Under the pieces are notes generated by a model, which ran no database searches, had not been told where the DNA came from, and was given only the letters and a program-made list of their open reading frames with translations. Shown piece by piece: positions 45,160 to 55,000 of a stretch of DNA of 64,000 nt; the stretch's first letter is position 1; each line of letters opens with the position of its first letter. The position numbers were made by a program, and so were the translations under genes. Origin of the DNA: an uncultured Candidatus Saccharibacteria bacterium (GTDB lineage: Bacteria > Patescibacteriota > Saccharimonadia > Saccharimonadales > Saccharimonadaceae). Location of the stretch: the NCBI GenBank assembly GCA_947305705.1, contig CAMZEB010000001.1:124001-188000 (forward strand), given 5' to 3'.

Positions 45160-46089
45160 CTAGCGCAAAAGCAAGAACCAAACCATCAAAGGCATAGAGC
45201 CAAGCGAAAGAACCGTCGATATCGTGACAAGTTCGGATGCTTCAATATCGTTGCCGCCATATTTTGCGGCGAATAGGCCGAGGCTAGTCGCAGTCGGGAG
45301 AGTCTGAATAATCGTGCAGACAATCACGACTTCGTCTGGGAATTGGAACAAACGTAGAAGATAGTAAGTTAAGACTGGCCCAATGATAAGTTGAATAATA
45401 GCAGTCAGAGCAAGACGCCATTTTTTAATTAGCTTCTTGAAGTTCGCGTGGCTTAGCATAAAGCCGATACAAATTATCGAGAGTGCCGTAGTGGCATTTC
45501 CGGTAGTTTGAGCAGCGCCAGTGATAAAGTCCGGCAAAGTAATTGGCGTAAGAAAAATTATCATACCGGCGACGACGGCGATGATGTTTGGGTTTTTGAG
45601 AACACCGAGAATGAGTTTCGGCGTGATCTTGCGTTCGAAAAGATAAACGCCGTAAGAAAAGAGCGCAATATTGAACGCAATAATGAAGCCGCAGTACGGG
45701 ATTATTCCCTTTTCCTCAAAGACGCTAGAAATAATCGGGTAGCCGAGGAAAGTTGCGTTATTGAAAATAAAAGCAAATTGCGACTCAAAACGAAGTTCGC
45801 CCTTGTAGATTTTTTTATTAAAAATGACACGCGAAGAGACGACGAGCGCGAGCATCACAATAACGCCAGCGATGAGGCCCTTGAAGAATAAATCGGATGT
45901 TTTGTTATCAAACTCATTCGGAAAAGCCATAAATAGTGACGCCGGCATAAAGACTGTGAGCAAAAGATTCACGATGCAGCGATTTGCTTTCACGTCGATT
46001 AATTTTGCCTTGCCGAGAATAAAGCCGAGCACCAAAATAATCGCAATCATACCGAGGCGAGAATAAAATAGCTCAAGCGGAATAGTCAT
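45160..46089 (-). CDS. AEC-family (auxin efflux carrier) transporter
   Basis: 309 aa, about ten helices, with the family's two repeats and broken-helix proline signatures (LLTVFMPASLFMAF, LPTATSLGLFAAKYGG). Members export or exchange small organic anions such as malate. It starts 3 nt after the ABC transporter stop, so it is the third gene of the glmS operon. Substrate unknown. Confidence 0.85.
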   Translation of the reverse strand: MTIPLELFYSRLGMIAIILVLGFILGKAKLIDVKANRCIVNLLLTVFMPASLFMAFPNEFDNKTSDLFFKGLIAGVIVMLALVVSSRVIFNKKIYKGELRFESQFAFIFNNATFLGYPIISSVFEEKGIIPYCGFIIAFNIALFSYGVYLFERKITPKLILGVLKNPNIIAVVAGMIIFLTPITLPDFITGAAQTTGNATTALSIICIGFMLSHANFKKLIKKWRLALTAIIQLIIGPVLTYYLLRLFQFPDEVVIVCTIIQTLPTATSLGLFAAKYGGNDIEASELVTISTVLSLGSMPLMVWFLLLR

Positions 46090-46092
46090 AAG

Positions 46093-47943
46093 CTAATTAT
46101 ACCCTTCTGCTTGCAGTTTGAACATTTCGGCATAGGTGCCGTTCTGGGCAAGCAGCTCATCGTGAGAACCGGACTCAATAACGCGGCCTTCCTTCAGGAC
46201 GATAATACGCTCAGCTTTTCGCACAGTAGAAAAGCGGTGCGAAATAATAATCGTGGATTTACCCCGCTGCTTATTGATGATGTTTTTGAAAATTTCATAT
46301 TCCGATTTAGCATCGACGGCTGCGGTCGGTTCGTCCAACAATAGGACGTTTGGCGAGCGGAAAAATGCGCGAGCGATACTGAGGCGCTGCCACTGCCCGC
46401 CAGAAAGGTCGGTCGTAGATTTGTTATCAAAGTCTTTTGATAAAACTTGGTCGAGTCCTTTTTCGTATTTTGACGGCAACTCATCTAAATCAGCATCGCG
46501 CAACGCATTATTTATTTCTGAAACGTCGTATTTTTTGTTTACATCACCAAACCAAACATTTTGACCAAGGGTTGCAAATTCGTAACGCGTATAATCTTGG
46601 AAAAGTGCTCCGAGTTGGGCGAGATAACTTTCGCGATTGATTCGAGAGAATGGCTGGTCATTGACAAGAATAATACCATCAGATGGCTCATATGCGCCAA
46701 TCAGGAGTTTTATGAGCGTAGTTTTTCCTGCACCGTTTTCGCCAACAATTGCAAGCGAGTCTCCTGGGTTAAGAATAAAGCTAACATTATCGATTGCCTT
46801 TACGGTAGCGTTCGGATAGCTAAATGATACGTTTCTAAATTCAATTTTTGGAGTCGCCGTAATTTTAATATCGCCACTCGAATTAGCAGGCGCTTCCATA
46901 AACTCCATAAAGTCGGTCGAGTTAACTAGGTTTTCGTTTACTGAAGATATACTATTAAAGAAGTTGGAAATATTCGTATTGAGCTGATTAAGAAGAGTTC
47001 TAATTGTGAGGAATTGACCTATTTCCAACACGCCATTAATAATTTCTATCGCAACATACATTAGGACGCCGAAACTTGCGACGGTCTCTAGGCCATTCGC
47101 GCCAAAACGAGGCCAGAGAAAACGGCGGGCATCATAAATATCTTGCTCTTGGCTACGGCGGCGAGCTTTTATCATCAGGCGGACGAGATGGCCTGACAAG
47201 CCATTCATTTCAATTTCGAGCGCATTGTTTGAATTTGTGATTTTTTGTTCGATTGACCAGGCAATACGACGATCGCGCGTAAATTCGCGCCAGTTTCTGC
47301 GCTGCATAGCGGCCAATCGCAAACTCAAAATAGAAGCTGGGACGGCAGCGATTAGCACTATTAGCGTAACAAATGGCGAGATAGTTAGCGTGGCGATAAC
47401 GACGGAAAGGAGGCTGATAATCGATGTGAAGACACTTATAATGCTCACGGAGACATAAGAAATAGAATTTCCAAAATCACGAACACGCTCGAATTTATCG
47501 GCGAACTCCCTGCTCTCGCGAGTCTTGAGCGGAATTTGTATATATTTTGTAGCAATCTGCTCGCCTACATAAATAAAAACATCCTGCGTTGTCGTAATTG
47601 ACAGGAAGTTATTGATAGTCCCCAGGATAAGATTGAGAATTTCAATACCAAACAAAACCGCAGCGACGACGATAAAAGGTATGTAATTGTGAGTCGTAAT
47701 GGCGTTTACGATACTCGTTACTGCAGTACCCGCGAGAACGGCGGTGATAGTTGGAACAATAGAATTATAGATTCGGTATATTACAAAAAAGATGCTCTTC
47801 GGGCCAACGGCTTTGCGATAGATTTTTGTTACATAGAAAATTGATTTTAGCGAAATGCGTGGAAACCCATCTCCGCGCTTATTGCGCCGCTCATCGCGGC
47901 GCTTTGCGCGTTTCATACTGTGTCCCCAAGCGTCAAATGCCAT
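46093..47943 (-). CDS. ABC exporter, fused membrane and ATPase domains
   Basis: 616 aa half-transporter. A basic N-terminus, six helices to about residue 340, then the nucleotide-binding domain with Walker A GENGAGKTTL, signature LSGGQWQRLS, Walker B VLLLDEPTAAVD and the IIISHRFS His switch. It probably works as a homodimer exporting a lipid, peptide or drug-like molecule. The ATG lies 1 nt after the glmS stop with GGTGGA as SD, so it is co-translated with glmS. Confidence 0.9.
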   Translation of the reverse strand: MAFDAWGHSMKRAKRRDERRNKRGDGFPRISLKSIFYVTKIYRKAVGPKSIFFVIYRIYNSIVPTITAVLAGTAVTSIVNAITTHNYIPFIVVAAVLFGIEILNLILGTINNFLSITTTQDVFIYVGEQIATKYIQIPLKTRESREFADKFERVRDFGNSISYVSVSIISVFTSIISLLSVVIATLTISPFVTLIVLIAAVPASILSLRLAAMQRRNWREFTRDRRIAWSIEQKITNSNNALEIEMNGLSGHLVRLMIKARRRSQEQDIYDARRFLWPRFGANGLETVASFGVLMYVAIEIINGVLEIGQFLTIRTLLNQLNTNISNFFNSISSVNENLVNSTDFMEFMEAPANSSGDIKITATPKIEFRNVSFSYPNATVKAIDNVSFILNPGDSLAIVGENGAGKTTLIKLLIGAYEPSDGIILVNDQPFSRINRESYLAQLGALFQDYTRYEFATLGQNVWFGDVNKKYDVSEINNALRDADLDELPSKYEKGLDQVLSKDFDNKSTTDLSGGQWQRLSIARAFFRSPNVLLLDEPTAAVDAKSEYEIFKNIINKQRGKSTIIISHRFSTVRKAERIIVLKEGRVIESGSHDELLAQNGTYAEMFKLQAEGYN

Positions 47944-47944
47944 A

Positions 47945-49768
47945 TTATTCCACCGTCACAGATTTCGCGAGGTTGCGCGGTTGGTCAACGTCATTGCCGC
48001 GATCAACTGCAACATAATATGCAAACAATTGCTGAAGCGTATTGAGAAGAATTGGCGCCAACAGCTCAATTTTACTTTCGATGCGAACAATATCGTCAGC
48101 CTCGATATCGGCTTTAGAATTCGTCAAAACAATCGTTTTGCCACCACGGGCACGGACCTCGTGCAAACCGCCACAAGCTTTATCGAAAAGCCAATTGTCT
48201 AGAATCGTAAAGACTTCGAAGAAGCGATTGTCGATGAGCGCAATCGGGCCGTGCTTGAGCTCGCCACTTGCATAACCTTCGGAATGAATATAGGAAATCT
48301 CTTTGAGCTTGAGTGCGCCTTCGAGAGCGATTGGGAAAGCGGTATCGCGGCCGAGATAGAGCGCGTGGTCGTATTCGGCATATTTTTTCGCAAGCTTTTC
48401 CATAGTTTCGCGGTTAGCATTAAGCGTCTTTTCAATTTCTTCTGGGAGAATTGCGAGCTCGCGCGTAAATTCAGCAACAAGCTTTGGATCGCCGCCATGA
48501 TACTCAGCGAGCATACCAGCAAACAGCAACATCGCAACCACCTGCGCCGTAAACGCTTTGGTAGAAGCGACGGAAATTTCCGGTCCAGCGTGGACATAGG
48601 TACCGCCATCGACTTCACGAGCAATAGTTGAGCCAACTACATTTACGATGCCGAGTGTTTTGACGCCGCGCTTTTTAATTTCGCGGAGACAGGCGAGCGT
48701 GTCGGCAGTTTCACCAGATTGCGAAACGATGAGAGCGACAGAGTCTTTTGGCAAATGGAAAGAGCGGTAGCGATATTCGCTCGCAATTACAACTTCCGTC
48801 GTTAAATCTGGCACGAGCTGTTCCATATAATACGACGCGAGAAGACCAGCATAGTAAGCAGTACCACAGCCAACAATTACGACGTGATGAATATCACGCA
48901 TTTCTTTTTCGGTAAGGTTCGGACCGCCTAAATGCATCTTCCCTGCTTTGGGATCAATACGTCCATAGAGCGTGTTATGAAGCGTTGTTGCCTGCTCCAT
49001 AATTTCCTTGAGGAGGAAGTGATCATAGCCACCCTTCTGAATTTGAGCGAGGTCGCCTTCGATCGTTTCTTTTTTGGAATTCAAATGCTTAAGCTCAAGA
49101 CTATACACCTCGGCGCCATCTTTCGTGCAAACAGCAAGCTCACCATCATTAAGATAGATAGCTTCACGCGTATAACCAAGCAAAGCGGAAGCGTCGGATG
49201 CGATCAAAGTCTCATCTTTGCCAAGGCCAATAATTAGTGGCGAACCAAGGCGAGCAACGACAATCGTGCCTGGCTCTTTTGGAGAGAAAACTGCTATGCC
49301 GTAAGTGCCGCGAACGCGTTTAAGCGCTTTTGCGACAGCATCCTTGAGGGAGGAATCTTTAGTGTAATTGCTATCGATGAGAGCGGCAAGCACCTCTGTA
49401 TCAGTATCAGAGGCAAAAGTATAGGTTTTTTGAAGTTCTGCTTTGAGCTCTTTGTAATTCTCAATAATGCCGTTATGGACGAGATAAACGTTGCCAACGT
49501 GATGAGGGTGAGCATTGGTCTCCGTGACGCCGCCGTGAGTCGCCCAGCGTGTATGACCAATACCAAGATGACCAGTCTGAGGCTCTTTTTCGAGCACCGC
49601 GCTTAGCGATGATATTTTTCCCACTGCACGGGCGAGATGAGCGTCATTATTGTCGTCGAGCGTCGCAATACCGGCTGAGTCGTAACCACGATATTCCAAC
49701 CTACGCAAGCCACCGACAAGCACATCTTGCGCTACTTTTTTACCAACATAGCCCACAATTCCACACAT
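47945..49768 (-). CDS. glmS: Glucosamine-6-phosphate synthase GlmS
   Basis: 607 aa making glucosamine-6-P from fructose-6-P and glutamine, the first step to UDP-GlcNAc. MCGIVGYVG has the N-terminal nucleophile Cys. Glutaminase motifs GIGHTRWATHG and HNGIIENY, two SIS domains (VSQSGETADTL, SVASTKAFTAQ) and the family's conserved C-terminus (QPRNLAKSVTVE) are all there. The start is the ATG at 49768 with GGAGGT upstream, not the ATG four codons earlier. No glmS ribozyme is visible in the short leader. Confidence 0.96.
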   Translation of the reverse strand: MCGIVGYVGKKVAQDVLVGGLRRLEYRGYDSAGIATLDDNNDAHLARAVGKISSLSAVLEKEPQTGHLGIGHTRWATHGGVTETNAHPHHVGNVYLVHNGIIENYKELKAELQKTYTFASDTDTEVLAALIDSNYTKDSSLKDAVAKALKRVRGTYGIAVFSPKEPGTIVVARLGSPLIIGLGKDETLIASDASALLGYTREAIYLNDGELAVCTKDGAEVYSLELKHLNSKKETIEGDLAQIQKGGYDHFLLKEIMEQATTLHNTLYGRIDPKAGKMHLGGPNLTEKEMRDIHHVVIVGCGTAYYAGLLASYYMEQLVPDLTTEVVIASEYRYRSFHLPKDSVALIVSQSGETADTLACLREIKKRGVKTLGIVNVVGSTIAREVDGGTYVHAGPEISVASTKAFTAQVVAMLLFAGMLAEYHGGDPKLVAEFTRELAILPEEIEKTLNANRETMEKLAKKYAEYDHALYLGRDTAFPIALEGALKLKEISYIHSEGYASGELKHGPIALIDNRFFEVFTILDNWLFDKACGGLHEVRARGGKTIVLTNSKADIEADDIVRIESKIELLAPILLNTLQQLFAYYVAVDRGNDVDQPRNLAKSVTVE

Positions 49769-49821
49769 AAAAACCTCCACAATTTATTATATTTATTATT
49801 TTAACAAATCGTGGAGGTTTT
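49769..49821 (-). promoter_or_regulatory. Hairpin containing the glmS promoter and Shine-Dalgarno
   Basis: Arms AAAACCTCCAC (49811-49821 on the minus strand) and GTGGAGGTTTT (49770-49780) flank a 30-nt A/T loop. The 3' arm contains the glmS GGAGG and is followed by T, and the loop contains TATAAT (49786-49791). A transcript running through from the upstream surface gene would fold this stem, terminating or hiding the SD. A transcript starting from the internal promoter would lack the 5' arm and expose the SD. Confidence 0.65.
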
Positions 49822-49823
49822 GT

Positions 49824-51656
49824 TTAGCGGCGTTTAGAGATGGCAAAGTAGAGACCGGTTACAATCAGGCTTGCGCCAGTGAATGCGCCAGCGAATGGAA
49901 CAACACTGCTATCTAAAGTGTTCGGATTCTTTGGTTTCTTGTAGTAGTAGATTACTGTGACGTCCGATTCCATAACACCCTCGGCGTTCTCTGGAGTTTC
50001 TACTAATTCGTAGCCCTCTGGCAACTCGTCAGCAGCTTCGGTTTCGTAGTCGGAACCGTGGCTATATATTTCGGTTATATCATCTATAATCGCTTCGCCG
50101 GTATCTTTATCAAGATGCTTAACGGTTAAGATATGATAAATGTTCGTGGTGACAGTATTGGACGTCTTTTCGGTCGGAGTAGTGATACCAGTATAAGTAA
50201 AGGAGTTCTTCGTATTATTCGTGATACGACCGACGTCGATTGGATCATTAATTCTTGCATTGAATTTGATATACAATGTAGTGCCGTAAAATGCTGGATT
50301 AGTTAGATAATCCGATTTCGCTGTAACAGTAATTGTTTGTCCATTAACTGCGACCGTGAAATTGTTCGTGACATCAGTAGTGCCATTATAAACTTTTACC
50401 GATGATGCATTAGGGGCGGTAAGATGGCTATCGAGAGTGTCCGTGATGGAGAATGAAGAGTAGTTATGATCCTGCTCTATATTGTCGTAATGAGCGTAAA
50501 CGGCCGCAAAAGTAAGAAGGTCATTGGTTGAACTATAGTTTTCTGGCACATACTGGCTAATCGTATAGGCCAAGGAGTTGCCGGTGGTTGCAGAGGTTTT
50601 ATTTACTGCCTTGGTAGGAGCCGGCGTATCGTAAGCAACCGGAGAGCCGAAGAAATTGCAGATGCCGGCAGTAGTGGCGCTATAGGTCATAGTATAGGTC
50701 GCATTGGTGATACTCGCGGTGGCATAGAAGGAACCGCCGTAGTAAAGGCCGTTAAATTCAGAACTATGATTGAGTGTGTCTATATAAAGACCGTTTGTAT
50801 TTTGGCTATCATATTCCGACAATAAAACCGTGTCCGTTTGGCCTGCGTTTTTGTGATAGTAGTATGTAGTGGTAGAATTACTGGAATTTCCACGAGAACC
50901 CTCATGCGAACCGAAATACGGAGAGCCCTCAACTTCGTACCCGCCCCCTACGACGTCATAGTCAAAGCTCATATATGAAATGTTGGTGACATTTGCGGCA
51001 GTACCATGAGTGGTATTTGCATTATAAGTGCCCTTCTTGATATATTCGACTGAAAAATCGCCGGATGAGAATCTAGAATTCAGCCAAAAGAGGATTGGAT
51101 CGTTCTCGCCTAATGTTCTAGAATTTTCAATAGTACAATCGTCCGCAGTCGGCTCTGGATTATCCGTGCCGCAAGTCGTCAAGCGAAGCGCAAATGAAAA
51201 GAGATACTCTGTACTATCTGTAACATCTTCATCAGTGATAATATTTATAACTTTCGTAAAATTATTTACGTTATTAATACGCCAAATGACATCTACAGGA
51301 TTATTATTGTTATCGCGCGCAGTCGAGTTTTCGACGAGAATTACTAGTTCTGAGCCTGGATCCACTTTATAGGCTCTATTGCGAGCAATATTATCGCCGC
51401 CACTCTTCTTGTAGATAATTTGAGCAGGTGGCTCATCCTCGCCAGTACGCCCTACTTGTTTTACTGTGATAATAGTGTCGGGAGTGTAGTAGATTTTTGC
51501 GGGAGCAAAATTCTGATTGATAACTTTTGGTATTTCGCTGTAGTCTTTATAGATTGATGCGGCCGCACTTGCGTCGTCATTTAGGAACGCAATAGGTGTT
51601 ATAGCAGCCACGGCCAGAGCTGCCAAAACAAGCCTTTTTATGTTTCTAATTGTCAT
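49824..51656 (-). CDS. Surface protein with isopeptide and MucBP-like domains
   Basis: 610 aa. Signal peptide (ASA cleavage near residue 32), a long N-terminal region, an isopeptide/fimbrial-type domain (SLAYTISQYVPENY, SFSITDTLDSHL), and a MucBP-like repeat (LTVKHLDKDTGEAIID, VTVIYYYKKP). It ends with a sorting-signal-like tail: NPNTLDSS, a hydrophobic helix, then KRR. The ATG at 51656 gives the signal peptide; the upstream reading is Lys-rich and has no SD. It probably binds host or partner-cell surfaces. Confidence 0.8.
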   Translation of the reverse strand: MTIRNIKRLVLAALAVAAITPIAFLNDDASAAASIYKDYSEIPKVINQNFAPAKIYYTPDTIITVKQVGRTGEDEPPAQIIYKKSGGDNIARNRAYKVDPGSELVILVENSTARDNNNNPVDVIWRINNVNNFTKVINIITDEDVTDSTEYLFSFALRLTTCGTDNPEPTADDCTIENSRTLGENDPILFWLNSRFSSGDFSVEYIKKGTYNANTTHGTAANVTNISYMSFDYDVVGGGYEVEGSPYFGSHEGSRGNSSNSTTTYYYHKNAGQTDTVLLSEYDSQNTNGLYIDTLNHSSEFNGLYYGGSFYATASITNATYTMTYSATTAGICNFFGSPVAYDTPAPTKAVNKTSATTGNSLAYTISQYVPENYSSTNDLLTFAAVYAHYDNIEQDHNYSSFSITDTLDSHLTAPNASSVKVYNGTTDVTNNFTVAVNGQTITVTAKSDYLTNPAFYGTTLYIKFNARINDPIDVGRITNNTKNSFTYTGITTPTEKTSNTVTTNIYHILTVKHLDKDTGEAIIDDITEIYSHGSDYETEAADELPEGYELVETPENAEGVMESDVTVIYYYKKPKNPNTLDSSVVPFAGAFTGASLIVTGLYFAISKRR

Positions 51657-51789
51657 TTTGTTTTTCTCTTTTTGTTTTTGACCTTTGTTAATGCTTATAT
51701 TAACACGTTCATGCCAAAAATGCAAGAGCTATTTCATACAATGGTTTTATTGACTACTTCGAGATTCTTTGATAGAATAGTACTTGCAT

Positions 51790-51864
51790 TCCCCTGTAGC
51801 TCAATGGTGGAGCAAGAAGCTGTTAACTTCGAGGTTGTCAGTTCGAGTCTGACCGGGGGAGCCA
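51790..51864 (+). tRNA. tRNA-Asn (GUU)
   Basis: Acceptor TCCCCTG/CGGGGGA with encoded CCA, anticodon loop CTGTTAA (GTT), T-loop TTCGAGT. Promoter TTGACT (51750-51755), 17-nt spacer, TAGAAT (51773-51778). Confidence 0.93.
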
Positions 51865-51889
51865 TTTTTTATTTTCGAATTATTTGATT

Positions 51890-51919
51890 AGCTCTGTCAC
51901 ATTCTGACTGAGCTTTTTT
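51890..51919 (+). terminator. Terminator of tRNA-Asn
   Basis: AGCTC...GAGCT with an inner TCA/TGA pairing, followed by T6. Confidence 0.65.
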
Positions 51920-52011
51920 GAACCCTTATAACCCCATATATTTCCTAAAAATCAATAAGGGTATTTTGAGATTAGATTTGTTATAATATAAGCATAATCA
52001 TATTGTGGAGT

Positions 52012-55000
52012 ATGAGGATTAAAAAACAGATACAGGAGCCCGCTAGTGGAGTGTTGGCCATTGGAAAGAATCTCAGAAGAATCGTTCTTCTGTTTGTAGT
52101 ATTTTTGTCTTTGTTTGGATTTTCAAATGCGACGGCTCTAGAAAAGAATATAGTAATCACGGATGTGGCTATAAAGGATAAATCGGAAACTATAACCGTA
52201 GAAGAACCGGCCTTATCTAACAACGACATCACAAGCAACATTACTTTTAATAAGACTGGTGATTTTGCAACTTTCGAGCTATCTCTCACGAACAATGAAT
52301 CTGAAAAATATAAGATTGAGTCTATCTCAGACAATAATACGAATGAAAATATTGAAATAGATTATTCCTTTAGTGAAGATTACATCGACGCCGGCGGGTT
52401 AAGTACTGTTACGATAAAGCTAACCTACAAAAACACGCTCATTAATGTCGATAAAATCTCGATCGATGATTTGACGATAAAAATCTATCTAGTTAATGAG
52501 GATGGGGAAGGCGGTGAGATAATTATTAACCCAGCAACGAGTGATGCGCTCCCCTTTTACTTGGTAATACTTGCAGTTGCTTTAGCAGGATTAGTATTGC
52601 TATTCAAGAATAAGAAAAACAAAGCGATAAAGATTGGCGGCATACTGGTCGCGCTAGCAATTTTATTCATTCCGCTCGCGACACTCGCAAAAGAAAAATA
52701 TGAAGTACAGATTAAATTCACAGACATAGATATTATTGGCGAATTCGAAACATATAACATTACAATTAACCCTGGGAATGGCGACGAAATACTCGTCGTG
52801 CCAGTCCAATACGGCAACAAATTAGAAAGCCTACCGGCAAATCCAAGCAAAGATGGCTATGATTTTGATAAATGGGCAGACGATAATGATAATACAGTTA
52901 CATCGGACACCGTAATTACTGGTCCAATAACCGTCGAAGCACAATACACGATTAAACATTATGCTATTAACTACGATTTAGATGGCGGTTCTCTGCCAGA
53001 CGGAAAGACAAATCCAAGCGAATACACGATAGAAGATGAAGTTACGATTAATAACCCAGAAAAACTTGGTTATACATTTGTTGGTTGGAGCGGAACTGGA
53101 ATAGATGGAAAGACGACGAACTTAGTTATTCCTGCTGGAAGCAAAGATGAAAGAAGCTATGTTTCGAATTATTCCGCAAACGAAGACACGCCATATACAG
53201 TCACGCATAGATACCAAAATCTAGATGATTTAACTACATACACAGAATCAACTGTAACGGAATATGGCGAGACAGATAAAACAATCCCTGCGCCAAGACA
53301 AGAAAGAACTGGTTTCGAAACGCCTGCAGTACAGAATGTAAAAGTAGAGGCTGATGGCTCTGCGCATATTACATATACCTATGATAGAAAGCAGATCCAT
53401 TTGCATATTAACAACTCTCGATTCATAGTCGAAGGTGACGTGACAGGCTATTATCCATACGGATCAACCATCCACTTAACCGCCATCGAAAGACCTGGCT
53501 ACACCTTCGGATGGAATGACGGAGTAAAAACATATGCTAGAGATTATGTAATATATAGTACTACTGTGTTAGCCCCAGGTTATGTAGCAAATACGGATAC
53601 GCCATATGTAGTGAATCATTATAAGCAGAAATTAACATTAGATGGATATGAGATCGCCGACACACAGAATTTGACCGGTACGACCGATGCGCCAATTTCC
53701 CCGGCAGTTAATTCTTATACCGGCTTCAAGAGTCCAGCAGTTCAACATACAACAATTGCCGGAGACAAAAGTACGGTAGTTAATTATTACTACGATAGAG
53801 AGATGTATGAATTCTCATTCAATGATAATGAAAATGTTACATCGACGAAACCAGCAGATAGCTATCCATATGAAACAGTGATCACGTTGACGGCGAATAC
53901 TGTGGACGGCAAGACATTTAGTAAATGGAGCAATAACGAAACAGATAACCCATTAACAATCACTTTGACTGGCGATTTGACAATTGAGCCAGAATACATA
54001 GACAGCTCATTAACCGTAACATTCGACACTGGCGATGGCTCGGAAGTAGCCTCTCAGACGGTTAATTACGGTGAAAAAGCAACAAGACCAACAGAAAATC
54101 CGACTAAGAAGAATTATCTCTTTTACGATTGGTATACAACAGATTCTTATGAAACGGTATTTAATTTCAATACAGAGATAACGGCTGACACGACAATTTA
54201 TGCTAGATTTGTTCCAAGCTCATTCCCTACGGTTTTTGAGCAAGAAGGAGAATGTATATTTAACGGCTCCGAGGGCGTGCTTGAGGGCGAAAACTGCGCA
54301 TACGCCAATGGCGAGAACAAATATATCGATACTGGAGTTCAGCTATATATTGCTGAAAACCACGATAAGGATTACGAAATTGGCTTCACAATAAAGAGCT
54401 ATGATTACTTGGAGAACGAAAGACAGGCAACCTTCATGAATACGAAGCTAGAAGGAGACAATTATCCTGGCCTAGTATTTAGACAATTCGATGCTGAAGA
54501 TCGATTAGATTTTTCTTCTAGAAGGACGTCATCAGCTAACTCAAGAAAGCTTTGGAGCAATCAGGACAAAGAAAGAGTTGTCAGGATTTATAGAATAACG
54601 AATAAAACTACTAAGATTCAAGAGATATTCTATAGCATGGACGGGGGCGAAAAAGTAAGGCTGAATGATTTGTCGCAGTTCAACCCCGTATTCGATACGA
54701 GCGTGTGGTTCGGCGCAGCGCCAACTAACACTTCGGCAAATGTAGCGCAAAGGATTTTGGTTGGCACATTGTCGAATATGTACATCAAATTAGGCTCATA
54801 CGAAGAACCAGAAGGCCTAACTTATACGGTCGACTTAGACGCTAACGGCGGCAGCGTATCCCCTGCCTCTATAACGAAGGACAAAGGCGATGCCGTCGGT
54901 GAACTTCCGACACCAACGAATATTCCTGCCGGCAAGGAATTCGATGGTTGGTATACAGATTTGGGCGAAAAAGGCGTGAAAGTCGATAGTTCGTATATGC

